64,000 nt of DNA, from assembly GCF_029784155.1 (NCBI RefSeq), contig NC_073693.1, forward strand, positions 143,218,853 through 143,282,852, given 5' to 3'. The notes beneath the pieces were generated by a model. It had not been told where the DNA came from. It saw nothing but the letters and a program-made list of their open reading frames with translations, and made no database searches. This DNA is from Uranotaenia lowii (lineage: Eukaryota; Arthropoda; Insecta; Diptera; Culicidae). The position numbers were made by a program, and so were the translations under genes. Of the stretch, positions 11,064 through 23,450 are shown piece by piece (the stretch's first letter is position 1; each line of letters begins with the position of its first letter).

Positions 11064-11205
11064 CCTTGGACTGAGTGTTCTGGTCGCGCAAAATTCTTGT
11101 CGAGATAACCTGACCGTACTTGGAAAGAAGGTTTTCCACGTCCGTTTCCTTATAGTTAAGTGGTAGATTAGCGATGTACAGATTAGTGGGATCCTGTTCT
11201 TGTTG
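11064..11205 (-). CDS. shep: shep/RBMS exon: first half of RRM2
   Basis: The minus strand reads [18 protein letters not shown] and on to [18 protein letters not shown] is RNP2 of RRM2, and the [11 protein letters not shown] stretch is diagnostic of shep/RBMS proteins just after the RRM1-RRM2 linker. The exon starts in phase 0 (142 nt from 11205) and ends in phase 1 at AAGG|GTGAGT (donor at 11063). The next exon supplies GT GTC GGT to rebuild K-G-V-G-F, so RNP1 of RRM2 is split by this intron. The following intron is 131 nt. An alternative acceptor 3 nt upstream would add one Gln. There is no frameshift or stop. Confidence 0.95.
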
Positions 11206-11210
11206 CTGCT
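11206..11210 (-). promoter_or_regulatory. tandem (NAGNAG) splice acceptor of the 42.8-kb intron
   Basis: The sense strand reads CACAAGCAG|CAACAAGAACAG. Both AAG and CAG can serve as acceptor, giving QQQEQ or QQEQ after MAK or RPAI. The upstream polypyrimidine tract is weak: the last 40 nt are A-rich with only short C/T runs. Confidence 0.6.
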
Positions 11211-11405
11211 TGTGATGTGATGGGAGTTCGGATTGTTTTATTCCAGACGAATTTGTTTCATTTTTGTTTTGTTTATTTGTAAACGCACAAAACGGTGGAC
11301 GGAAGCCGTCGCAATTAGTGAAAAAAATTGAGGAATAGAAAACAAGAGAAAAAACGACAATTAGTATATAAATTCCGTCGATCAACTGGTGGCTAGCGTT
11401 TCTAA

Positions 11406-12682
11406 GTCTGAGTTCTGAACCGCGACACGAGAGATGAGAGTCGAGACTTTGAATTGGTGAGAGCTTGTGGGATGGGGTGGAGAGTTTTCCTGATCAGAAA
11501 ATTCTTAAGCCCACTTGTTGCGTTCTTGCAGGAATGAATTCGTCGAAGGGGCTACAGTTTGTTTCTCGTTTTTTTTTCACCGGAAAAGGGAGCAGCAGTA
11601 GAATTACATCCCCAGAAATTTGAATGGGGGGGGAGACAGCAAAAGTTAACCGAATGGGAAGCATCATTTTGGGGCATGGTATGGAGATAGAACTTTTCCA
11701 TTTTTCTTTTGGGAGGGTTTTTAATCTCCTTGTGGTTTAATGACCGAGTTATGCAACAGACGTTGGACGACTCTTTTTATTTTCTTGAGGCCATTAAAAG
11801 GAAGCAATGGATCGTCGTCGTCGTCTTCCTGAGTAGGGGCAGAGACAGACAGACAGAGAGTGTGAGTGATTTTGTTTTATCCTGAATGAAACGAACGAAA
11901 TTAGTTGGGATGATGAATTTTCGGAAGTACACAAAATAGAGAGTTCGGGGGTTTGTCGTTTCCTAATTGGTCTCCCTAGCATAAAAATGGTTAAGAAAAA
12001 AAAAGTAGATAAATATATCAAAGACTCGTGGTTCCCTAGACTTACGCACATGAATCTGGTTGCTGGTCTGAGCTAGCCCTAAGCTTAACTTACTCATATG
12101 ATATTTGGTATCAATTTTTGGCCGGCACACTATTGTCGTATTGTAAAATTGGTTATTAATTGGTAGCACTAGTAGTTACAATAGTAGTAGTAGTAATAAT
12201 AGTTATTCGATAACGGTAAATATACATGTTAAGAATATTGGTTAAACACTGTTTACATTGGCTAATAGCTTTCGATGGGATGGTTAACGCTGAACAAACC
12301 TAGAGAGATTTCTGCTGGGTTGTTATATGGAAAGTGACTAACTACTACTGATTTTATTTGGCAGACCAAACGATCGCTAGCCGATTCTCATTTTCCTATT
12401 CTAGGCTGGTTATTTGAAAAGACATTTTCAGCAACAACATTTTCAACGAACACACTTAGAAATTAAGTTTACGATGCATAACAGAATTATCTGGAAAAGA
12501 TAGGTTTCCTTCATTTATCAGTGAATAGCATTCAAGTTCTAATTAAATAATTTCAAACTTTTCAGTGTACTAAGCCTCGTAAACCCAAGTAGTTTAATCT
12601 CAGCTTGCAGAGCTTCCATAAAACCATTGAACTCTAAGTTTCCTTCAAATCAACATTTTGATCCCAGGCCCAATTTTCTAAA
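11406..12682. other. intron DNA with short microsatellites, no gene seen
   Basis: Holds a (GTC)n run near 11813-11825, (GACA)n near 11845-11860 and (TAG)n near 12178-12205. No ORF with support. Confidence 0.5.
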
Positions 12683-13424
12683 TAGGGGAGAATAGGGAGA
12701 CTAGATCCCATATTCTTGTTAACCTCATAACTGTTTGGAAAAAAATAGCAATTCGCCGTCTTCTACATTTTCTAACAGCAGCGTGTGATTTAAAGTTAAT
12801 ATGCTTCAAAAGTTAGAACGATACTTGATCCGGTTGAAGAATTAGAAGCATTTTCATGAAACGAAAAAAAAACAGTGATTTTTCCAAGTTCAAAGAGACT
12901 TGAGCATTTATTCAAGGGCCCTAACTATCGGAAAAAAATCAAACAAAATCGAAAGATATAAGGTCCATTGACTATTATTGGCATTTATTCTCATTTCAGA
13001 AAAAGACTATTCTAAAAGTGTGTGTATAACCCTTAGCAATTACATACTTTTAGGCGCTATTTTCTATTTTTAGACAAAAATTTTTTTTGAGTCCTTTTAC
13101 CGAACAGTTAGTAATTTTGAATTAATTATTGGATAAATATTAGCAATCTCGTGCTAACAATGATCACGATCTATTCTGAAGAATAATATGTCTTTTTGAA
13201 TTCTTGGGATCAACTGAAACCATAAAGAACCTTTTAGTAATCTTTTTCTGGAAAAAATGACAGTTTCCCACGGTTTTTAAATATGGCATTATGAAGTTCA
13301 TAAAGTTTAACAGGTCACAAAATAAATTTAACTGAAATTTTTGGGTTAACTGCATAGTTGTTTTACTCCACATGGCACATTTTTTTTAAAAGAATATTTG
13401 ATTTTTGATCTTTGTTTCGAGATA

Positions 13425-16207
13425 TAGGGTAAATGTACCCGACCTTGGCACCTAAGGCATGGTTTACCCTTTTTTCAACATTCCAACCTTCCTGTTGAGT
13501 GCACCATAGAACATCCTTTGAAGAATTTACTTGCTAACTTACTTAGAGTTCAACAAAAATATGTTTTCTCTATGGAACTTTCATTAATGTGAGCAAAATG
13601 CATGCAAAGTATCCACTGCGGTGCTCCAATTACTTGGCTGCCGTACCAATTGTTTGCCGTTTCGATGATCCGATTCTTGGCCACCAGCAATGTGCAATAG
13701 ATCTTTACCAACAACGCTCAATTGACAGTTAACAGAATCGTTGGCGATTCTGAATATATGGCCACTGACAGAATGACGTCAGCTGAGCGTAAAGTTTTGT
13801 GCGACGATGGAACACCTGGCTTCACTCATACAACAAAAAGGCTTTGAAAACATTGATGAAATTTGGTTGGAAGGGAAGCACAAAACAAGCTTTTATTTCA
13901 AAAAGTCGGAAGTCCAGAATTTCTGCAATTTTTTTTTCAATTTTTAAAACTTTAAACTTTTTACTCATTTAAACAAAGTAATGATTATAAACACCTCAGG
14001 TTGTTTAAGAATATTTGTTTATGAACAAGAATCATTGGTTTATGAATGACAACCAAACCTTCATCAGGGGGACCGATTCTAAAACGAATTATGTCCACGA
14101 GTGTTTTGAACTTTCTCTTTTTTATGAACATTAAATCCTTTTGATGTTATCTAAACTAACATGTTTTGAAAGCAAACTTTTTAAACTGGACACTTCAAAA
14201 AATTTCTCAAATATGTATACAGTAAGTTACTTATGAAGGACTGATAAAATCTGAATAAAGCCAATCAATCTAGGAAAAGTATTTCAGATAGCATGGGCAT
14301 ATCTAAACTAGCTCAGGTTTTCAACGTAGAGTTTAAAAAAAAAGTTGGTGTGGTCCAGCTGCCAGAATATTGAAGTAAATTATCCGTATTTGGCCCCGAT
14401 TGATTCGCATGCCTCGAAACTTTTTAAAGAGATTTTACAGTTCATCATTTTTGCGAAGTTTTTGAGACAATTTCATCAAAATAAAAATCAAATACGACTT
14501 GAACGGGAGTCATACTGAAAGGTTTGAGTCGTGTCAAATAAACGAATTATTAAAAAAACGACTTGAACGTGGTTGTTGTAAAAGTGGTTTTGTAAAGTTG
14601 AATTGAAATATGCGAAAAAAAAAATCTTATTTTGAACTTTTCTCATCGATTAGATTTTTCCAAATATGGAAAAATTGCTTAGATTTTCTCAGGTTTTTTT
14701 GGAGAATATCCTGACTTGAATGCTAACTGGACAAATTCTGGAATGCTAAGTCTAACGACAGATTCATTTACGACATTTCTTTGGTTCTATGCATCATCAT
14801 GTGTTGTCATTGATGAATCATTTTTTTTAATTATTCCTTTTGAGTTTTTATAGATCATAAGTTGATGATAAAATACTCTAGGAAACTTGCGACTGCTACA
14901 CATAGGGTTATTTTCACTACCAAACAACTATCTTCATATTGTGGAGCTTGGCTTCATAAAGTAAGAAATTGAAAAATTCCTTGAATGGTATTTCAAAATT
15001 TTGCCCTTTTGAATTTGTTAGCTGAGATTATGAGCTTCTAGCAAGAGCCATCTCGATAATGCCCGGGGCGTTGCGCAGTGGTTTGACACGCCAAATAGAT
15101 GTTAGAATGTAAACCTTGCTAAAACATTTTTCAAATTCGACTCACATCTAATATTTTAAGGAATAATTGGAAAGAAAACGATATTTTCCTGAACTTCCAA
15201 CTTCTGTTTCCAAGAACAAAATTAGAACAAAAATCAAAAAAATTTAATCTGAGTATATGGTTCCCGAGCAATAGAAAACGATTCCAAAACTCAATTAATT
15301 ATGTATTTTATATACTTAAGTCATAAATTGCCATCGATCCAACAGTTTTTAGATAAGAAAAACATCTTAAGTCTTGTGAGTTGCTTAACTTCACTTAGTT
15401 TTTTTTTTTAATTTCGAACCACTGTGTTCTGTAGAAGACCACGTGGCATTTGCTCGGCAGACTGCAATGAAAATGCTCTTCGCACGCATACCAATGTACT
15501 TTCGATTCATGGTTCCCAAATAGCGATTTTTGCATTTTCAGTGCTTGGATATGACTTTTAGTTAATCGAATCTTTTATGTTCTCCAACTTATTTCGAATC
15601 TTAAGTTGATAGAAACTGTCTAATTAAACAAACCCAATTAGTATGAAAACATTTGTGCGTAGTTTTAAATGAATTTTAAGGGAAAACATCTGCCCAAAAA
15701 TACCTCTTTAGTGAACATGTATTTTTTCCAGCTTCCAACACTGGTGGTGTATTTCGATTGAAGTTGCATGCCAAGAAAAGGAACAAAATTAGTTTTAAAT
15801 TTTTATTCAAAACCTAAATAAATATTCATTCTTTTGTCTTTCTAGTATTTATTGATTTTTTGCCGAGTTTAATTGTAGGCATGAGTTTTTATTGCAAATT
15901 TTTCAAATGGATGTCTGAGTTTGAAATCGCATGTGAATTTCACAGTTGCACTAGAAAGGTGAGTTCACCTGATTTTCATACGGTGATTTCCAACATAATT
16001 GCCTCGGATGCCGATCGATAACAATTAACTACTTTAATAAAGTAGAAACAATAAAAAAAATCGGTATGCACAGATTTGAAACAAATTATTCTCTTCGAAT
16101 GAAAATATATTCAAAATTTTTTAGCTCAATTTGGACCTGAAAAACATGAAAAGACATGTTGGCATGCCAAGAAAAGGACCATGCGAAAATAGGGCTCACT
16201 TACCCTA
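13425..16207. mobile_element. large non-autonomous element with TA-GGGTAAATG termini
   Basis: TAGGGTAAATGTACCC (13425) faces GGGCTCACTTACCCTA (ending 16207). TA lies at both ends. The interior repeats a subterminal motif (CATGCCAAGAAAAGG at about 15768 and 16163). There are no transposase-like ORFs in 2.8 kb. Confidence 0.55.
15061..15150 (+). repeat. tRNA-like sequence (SINE head candidate)
   Basis: GCGTTGCGCAGTGGTTTGAC resembles a box A/D arm, and CAAATTCGACTC 50 bp later is a weak box B. Too degenerate for a tRNA gene. Confidence 0.3.
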
Positions 16208-16256
16208 GCTGAGGAATCAAGTAACCCCAGGGATCAATTCTTCTCATTCGCCCCTA

Positions 16257-18655
16257 CCGTTGAAAAAAGTGAAAGCATGGAAATCTCGTATTTGGTCCGC
16301 AATGTGTTAACTGTGAAATGAGAAGTTATATGACCGAAAATATTTCAATGGACCATACATATATCTATCGATTTTGTTGTTTTTTTTACAAAGGGTTATG
16401 TTCCCTGAATAAAGATTCAAATTTCCTTCAATTTCTCAAAAATCATTACACATGGCACAAAAATTTACATTTTTTCGAAGTACAAAGAATATAAATAAGA
16501 GCTCGTTTTGACTTATTTTTTCGGCGCTGATTCCAAATATTCATTTTTTTCTCTATCAGCTCTTGTTTTCGAGATAACTTTTGAAAATTGGTAAGCAGCA
16601 TTCGCTGCATAAATTTGTGCACTCTTTTTTCAAAATTATAAAACATTCTAAATAAATTGAAAACAAAGGTTGTAACTTAATGATAAACTTTCTTTAAGAC
16701 CAAGAGTAATTTTAACTTCCGAGAAAAAAAATATTGAAGTTTCATTTTTGTCAATATTTCCCAAATCAGCAAGGAATATTTAAAGAAGGCAGTGCTAAGG
16801 CAGCCCTGCTCTTGTATTGGTACAGGCTGAGACGTCACATTCACGAAAAATCTGTTAATTTACTAGGAAAATTTTCTTTTTCGATGATAATTCGAAGAAT
16901 CTGCTGGAAATTTTCCACTTTGAAAACATGCTCTTGTAGAAGGATTCTTGCTTTTCAAGATGGATACAAAATTAGTTGCATTTTCAAATAATTTTTGTAT
17001 AAAATAGACCATCGAAGTTCGAAAAAATTGTGGATTGTCATAACTGAAATTTGCAAAACTTTAAAATTAGTTCAAAGTCTTCTATGAAAACTTTCAAGTC
17101 AGTTCAGTTTAAGCTTCCCATTACAATAAAGTGATCAAAACAATTTTTTTTAATACGAAAACACATTCTTATATTGGCATTTTAGTAAACTGAGTTAACA
17201 ATCATGAATTAAATGTTATTGTTCTACATAAGAATTGTATATGGTAAACCGGTTGGATTAAAGACATGACAATCAGTTGAACACTCAATATCTACCAACT
17301 AGACCTTTTTGAAGTTGATATTTTCCTCATTTTTGCTCGTTTTAGCTTCAAGGCGACATTGCCTTCATTAATAAATTATGAAAAAAACCATGATGCAATC
17401 TTCAAAGGACCAAGAAACTAAATTACAGAGTCAAATAGAGGCCCTACAACAAAATCGAAATGAAATTGGAACTCGATTTCGATTTAATATATGTTTTTTT
17501 TTTTTGAAATTCCTACCATTCTCACATAAATTTTGTGACGTCACAAAAAAACTCAATATGGCTCACGACACTACCTTTTTTAAATATTCCTTGCCAAATC
17601 AGCTTAAAAAAATAGGGAATTTCGACAGAATTTTAAAGAACATTTAAACCAAAATGAATCTTTGTTATTTTTAAAATCTTAAGTCATTAGACTGAGTCGG
17701 TTTGAGGTCATTTTTGAATTTCTCAAATTCGTTCGAAATGGTTCGAACTCTTCAATGATTTTTTGCAGAATTTCTAAGTAACGTTTATATGAGTAAATTT
17801 GAACTTTTAGGTATGTATGGGAAAATTGTTTTTCTTTGTACTGAAAAATCAACATCATTTTTGTTTCTTCTGTGAAACCGATCCTGGTAATGGGTTTTGT
17901 TCCAATTGATAAATTCTTTGAAGGAAATTTTCCGCTGAACAATTTGTTGAACACCGTCATTTCGTATCTTATTAGACAAAAGAGTTTGTCTTTTGGCATA
18001 GAAAAACAAAAAAAAAACAGTTGACACCACTGCTGGTGCCTCGTGAATCATTTCATGAAAAGTAGTCATGCAATACTTCGCTAGACACCATGCAGTGATG
18101 TCAATTTAATTTATTATTTTTCTATACCAGAACACATATCTCTCTAAAACAGCTAATAACTAAACAACTATAAAAAATCAATTTTCCCATACAAACCTAA
18201 AAGTTCAAATTTACTCATGTAAATGTTACTTAAAAATTCTGCAAAAAATCATGGGTGAGTTTTGAACTAAAACAAAGCTTTTTAGGTTTGAAAAATTAAA
18301 AAATGACCCCAAATCGACTCAGTCTTTTAAGTCATATCGTTTCACAGTCTTCAACAAATTTGATAAATGAGTTAAAATCTTTAATTTCAAATACTCAAAT
18401 AGTTTCTTCAATGATGTCAGGATAAGTTGTAATCTTATCTATTGAAATTTCCCAAAACTGTAGAGTTTATTTCTTCAAGAGATGTCTCTTCAGAGGACGA
18501 ATGACAGCTGCTGTTAAAATCCTCTCTAAATAAATCAAATTAGAATTAGAGATGTCTCTTCAAAACAAAAAACATCTAGGCAAGTTCTGTTTTCTGAATT
18601 AAATGAAGGATAATAGATTAATTCTAAATAAGCTTCTTGTTTTCATGTAGGTCCA
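16257..18655. other. AT-rich intron DNA, no gene seen
   Basis: Includes a short repeat at 16277-16305 (CTCGTATTTGGTCCGCAAT) whose reverse complement occurs at 54563-54590. An imperfect inverted pair lies around 17760-17830 and 18180-18250 (GTATGGGAAAATTG against CAATTTTCCCATAC). Small ORFs have no recognisable similarity. Confidence 0.45.
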
Positions 18656-18964
18656 CCCAGACAACCAGAAGTCGTATTTTATTTTACGGATTATATCGTA
18701 TAGAATGTAATTTAAACTCATTTTCGTAGATCTGCACCTACAATGTGCGGCTCATGTATATTCTTTATCGTATTTGAATACATGGCATGATTTTATTACG
18801 ACAATACCATCAAAATCAAGAAATTGTGTGCTAATGTACCTATATGGACTCCAAAATAATACGTATATACTGGTTTTGCTGCATTATATACTATATGTTT
18901 ACGCGTATATTTGCACGTATATTTGTGTTGCAAATTTGAAATACCCACCAAATGGTTGTCTGGG
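18656..18964. mobile_element. MITE with CCCAGACAACC termini
   Basis: CCCAGACAACCAGAAGTCG at 18656 and GGTTGTCTGGG ending 18964 are inverted repeats; 309 bp. Related motifs (TCGTATA, AATCGTA) continue to about 19290, suggesting a second, less clear copy. Non-coding. Confidence 0.6.
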
Positions 18965-19639
18965 ACGATGATCAGCCATGATTGACAGATTTTGTCGTGC
19001 TATGCATAAAATTATTCGAAATTAAGATTTTTTTTTAACATGAAATAAGATTGTTAGATCTTAGCAAAAAGAAAATAAGCTCGCAACTTTGCTTGCCACT
19101 CGGAGCTATATGCTATAAAATCGTATATAACTGCATTGATTCGTAATAATGTGCATGCAATCGTATACCTATGCAAATTAATTCGCATGTCTGATTTTCG
19201 TCAAACGTATTTGCTGGCAATCGTAAAAGAATACAAATAAGTTTAATAAAATCGTTTATGATAATACAACATTGATGATTATACTCGTATTCAAGGAGGC
19301 TTCAAAATGCTGATCTATTTTTAGATCATCGATGACGTGTTCTACGATTTAAAAGATTTTAGTTATAGAAATATACGGTTTGCTTTTGGTTTAATGCCTT
19401 TGAAGCAAATCCTCTTGAATTTATATATTCCAGATACCGTCGAGGAGCCATCATGAGTTGCAGATCGTATCGTCAGGGGATCAAGTCCAGGTACTAACAA
19501 TAACTTCATGAACGTTGAAAAAAAATCAGCAATCAGGCAAATAATAAATTTGTACGATATAAACATGAATTTGACAGCAAAAAAAAGCATTTCTTTGAAA
19601 TAATCTAATTTTTATTATTTTTGGGGATGAATAAACCAT

Positions 19640-20040
19640 AATTGGTTTAAAGTACAAAAAAAATATCACCAAAACTAGAGCTGATAGACCAAATCTTTTG
19701 AGTTCAGGACGTCGAAATCTTCCAAAAACAGTTTTTAAAACATAAACCTACAGATTCACGTATCGTTCTTATTTTTGGAGCATAGTAGACTGGAACACAT
19801 ATCAATTTTTTCATTTGTCAACCCCCTCCATCGAAGTTTCCAAAAAATCCGAAGGGGAGAATAAATAAAGTTTGAAGTATTGTATGTAAATTTCGAAAAA
19901 AAGTTCAAATATCCGAAAGAATAGAAGACCAAAAAACAAATTTTGGAAGATGGGAGTTATTTCACTGTTTGCATTCTTGATTTTATTGAATTTTTCGATT
20001 AAACATAACTTGATTTATAGGTTTTGTGCAATGATATAGT
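19640..20040. repeat. dispersed repeat shared with 57290-57690
   Basis: Shares the order of ACCCCYTC, TTTCCAAAAA, GGAAGATGRGAGTT, ATTCTTGATTTTAT and GATTTATAGGTT with the copy at 57480-57660. Non-coding. Confidence 0.5.
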
Positions 20041-23000
20041 TTGCAATTTTGCTGCATACAAGTTTTCGTGCATTTTATTTCAATTTATTTGTTTTTCGCA
20101 TTATTTTTTACTATCCCCCTTCTCATTATTTGGAAACAAAACATAATTTTGGCCTTCAGATCCCTCACATTTTGGCAACTTGCGAATGTAGAACGGACAA
20201 AGTAAGAAAAAAAAACTATTTGGTGTCCAATTTTTGACTTGTAGAATACCTTGAAGAAGGTGTAAATAAACGCCGAAACCTCGGATGCAGCGATGTTTGA
20301 TACTTTTATCACAGTTTTTTTTAACTTTATCTGATCAATAATTTTGTTTTTACTTTTTGGAAGGTTCAAGTGTCCTACTTTTTAAAATAATTTCTGTTCA
20401 AGTCAAGTGAATCTAGATTAGAAATTCGTAGCAAATCATTAAAATATCTGATCTTAGTTTGTGTAAGAACAATTCTAATGTCTTGTCAAGAAATGTTACC
20501 ATTTCACGCAGAACATTTGTTTGTTTCCATCGAAACATTGGAATTGATACCTAGTTCTTTCCGAAGTTTTTTGTAGTCTCGCTTTGAAATATGATGTTCC
20601 ATTTTTTGTTTGTTTAGGACGTCTTCCTTAAGGAAATCGATGGTTGTATAGGTTTATTGATTTTGACTTAAAAATTGAAAAAATATTTTTTTTCCATAGT
20701 TATCGTCCAAATTTAAAGGTCGACATCTGCATATAAAAATTGATGCAATTTGGCCATTGTGTATTCTACTTTTCTGCAAATTATACTTCCAAATTTTGAT
20801 TCGTTCGATAATTCATATTCATGTTGAAATCAGATAGACTTTAAAGCTATGAATAAGTTAGTTTAGAGTAAACATTTTTTGAGCATTTTGGTATTATTTG
20901 AAATTGTCCAGAAACGACATTATAAAACAAAGAATTCTTGACAAAACCAATGACAGTAAATTGTTCCTGACATTGGTATTTTCCCATCAGTCTCACAGGA
21001 AGGCGAGCACTCAAGTTTATATCAATTTCCATATAGAACAACAATATAAGGTTCTAATAATGATAGAAATGACTTTTTTTCTGTTTGTTCTAATTCTTTA
21101 GATATGCATGAGATCTTATTTGCGATATCCTGTCAATAAATTGCGAAAAACTAAATTTATCTATGATGATTGAATTTTTCAATTGGGATGGAAAACTTCT
21201 CAATCCACCATCAATAAGTGACTACATAATAAGTGTATACATACATTACTTAACTTATAACACCAAAAAAATCATTTATAACAGGAGTGGTTCAAGAGAA
21301 GGTTTCAAATGGTTGATTCAGCCATTGTTTATTTGTTTACCAATATCCAACAAGAAGATGAATCATAAGATTTTTTTTAAATTTTCTGCTTGCGGTTTCT
21401 TATATTGAGTCTAAAGCCTTTTAATTTTCTAATAAATTTGGGTGAAACTATCGGGAAACTTCAAGAAAGCACAATAAACTCAAAGCAAAACATGGCGTTC
21501 AATGCATCTAGCATTTCACAAAAACTTTTATTATGCTTATTTTGTGTAAATCACAGTGAAGCTTATAAAAACACACTTTATCAGTATACTTGAAATTCAA
21601 ACAGCTTCAAGCGGTCAAATAAAAAAAACTTTACGTGGTGATTCTTTGAACAGTTCAAACTTATTAATAATAATAACCCGTTTATTCATTATCATAACCT
21701 CTGTGTGTTCGTTGAAAACTTGGATTCTGACATTCCTTCTAATGATTGTTAAACACGATACCAAATTGTCAAGTTCTAGCTTTGAAAAACTAAGAAAAAA
21801 ATTTATATATACAAAGAAAACGTAACCGTAGGACAATCTATTCTACCTAAACTCCCTGGAAAACAAACGGTTTATAACAAGAAAATCAACGCACTCCTCA
21901 GTAAAATTGTTTATATTTGTACAGAAAAAAAAAAAACGCTATACGATATTTCATAAATTCGATTACATAAATTCAAACCCTTTCGCTACCCTATACTACA
22001 TGGAAGGAAACTATCTATTATATAAGGAATTGTTAGGAAAAATTAACACAACGTTTCATATTTGGTTTTCTAGTTACTACCGAAATTTCAGCTGTAAGAA
22101 ATACTTCTGGAAGTTGTACTACGGTTTAAATTTTTTTACGGTTTTTTTTCTTAATTTTCGATTGGGCGTCAAATGTTTTGGGTTAGTAACTTGTGAGATG
22201 CACCGGTTAGTAAAAAAGGAATTTAGATACATTTTAAGCCACCATTGCAATTCTTATGGCTTGTTTTTTCTTTGTACAAAAGGTTTAAGGGTTAGTAATC
22301 TGGTTCGAATCGTTTGGCGTTGTGTGTTAGACGAACTGTTAGAAGCAGTTGCAACTTGCAGTTCAATTAAGGTGGGATGGGAGCTCGAAGGAGGTAAATT
22401 TACAAATATTTACACGTACATTCCAAGTTTGTGTGTTCGTGCAACAGGGATCATGACGAAGAGAAGGGAAAAGTATGAAAGGTTTTTTCCGCGATTGGTG
22501 GGAATCGCTATTTTCCAGTTGTAGTCACACGTATTGTATTTGATAAATTTTTATAGCAGTTTCATTCCATTTCATCGGAATCAATTATTCGAAGCCAATG
22601 GCAACGAATGAAAACCCCAACTCGAAGAAATGTGCTGGAGACGGACCAGCCAAAGCTAATTATAAGTGTCCTCGAGCTGTTAAAAATGGATTAAGGCAAC
22701 TGCCAAATCTTCGGTCCAAGGGATAAGAATCAATATGGCGAAAAAGGCGGCAAAATGGCAGACGAAGCCAGTTGCAATAGCAGTTATTACTCGATATTTC
22801 GTGGAAGGATTTTGACCCAAAACGACAATGGCAACCAATTTTATGGTTCCCCTTTCAAAGTAAAACGAAAGCTCTTCAGTCTCGGAAAATCCGGGCGAAC
22901 GATTATGTCGAAGCTTAACAATGAATGGGTTTTCCACTTCTCGAACTGTTTGTAGTTGTTGTTACTATTTTGTATTTTCATTCTCTCATATTTAACTGGC

Positions 23001-23395
23001 GAAACGAGCACAAACGAAACGAAACGACGACGAGTAGGTTGCAAATATTTTATTTAGTGGAAAAGTCCGCCAGCGACAAAAGCACACAACACATTCAGAA
23101 ACAAAATCCCCATCTTTGTTGCTGAGTTTCCAATAAATTCCGTTCGGTTACAAGAACAAACTTCAAGTAGCAGCAACTGGCTCGAAAACCGTTATCGATT
23201 CAACTGGACGGGAGAATAAATTGCTGGCGGCACAACAAGGAAGAAAGAAAAGTCAATTAAACTTGCCGGCTTTAGTTTCTCTAATTGATGGGATTTTAGA
23301 ATTTATGATTTCACAAGAATCCCAACATCTTGTTGTTGAAATATTGATCTTGAAATCAGGGAAGCTTCTCATAAGTCACCCGAATATTCAAAAAA
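20041..23395. other. intron DNA left of the satellite, no gene seen
   Basis: Mostly AT-rich. 22300-23250 has higher GC and fewer homopolymers, with several short ORFs that do not resemble known proteins. It looks like ordinary or conserved non-coding intron DNA. Confidence 0.45.
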
Positions 23396-23450
23396 CAAAT
23401 GTTCAAAAATGTTCAAAAATGTTCAAATTTTTTTTTCAAGATAGCCGACG
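23396..23450. repeat. left edge of the satellite: degenerate 11-bp repeats
   Basis: Three AAATGTTCAAA units, a T run, then TAGCCGACG directly before the first TTGTCAAAA unit at 23451. Confidence 0.6.

Larger units (their letters stand above)
12683..16256. mobile_element. possible outer TAGGGG element, 3.6 kb, carrying a nested element
   Basis: TAGGGGAGAATAGGGAG at 12683 and, inverted, TAGGGGCGAATGAGAAG ending at 16256 are similar, and each is followed by GATCCC. The termini resemble those at 1043-2265. Most of the length is the nested element at 13425-16207. Confidence 0.4.

Noticed and set aside
19430..19500. possible tRNA-like sequence (GGGGATCAAGTCC box B)
   Set aside because: No acceptable box A at the right distance and no stems.
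21907..22524. 205-codon plus ORF
   Set aside because: AT-rich, Phe/Tyr/Lys/Asn-biased, no domain, opposite strand within the shep intron; could be chance.
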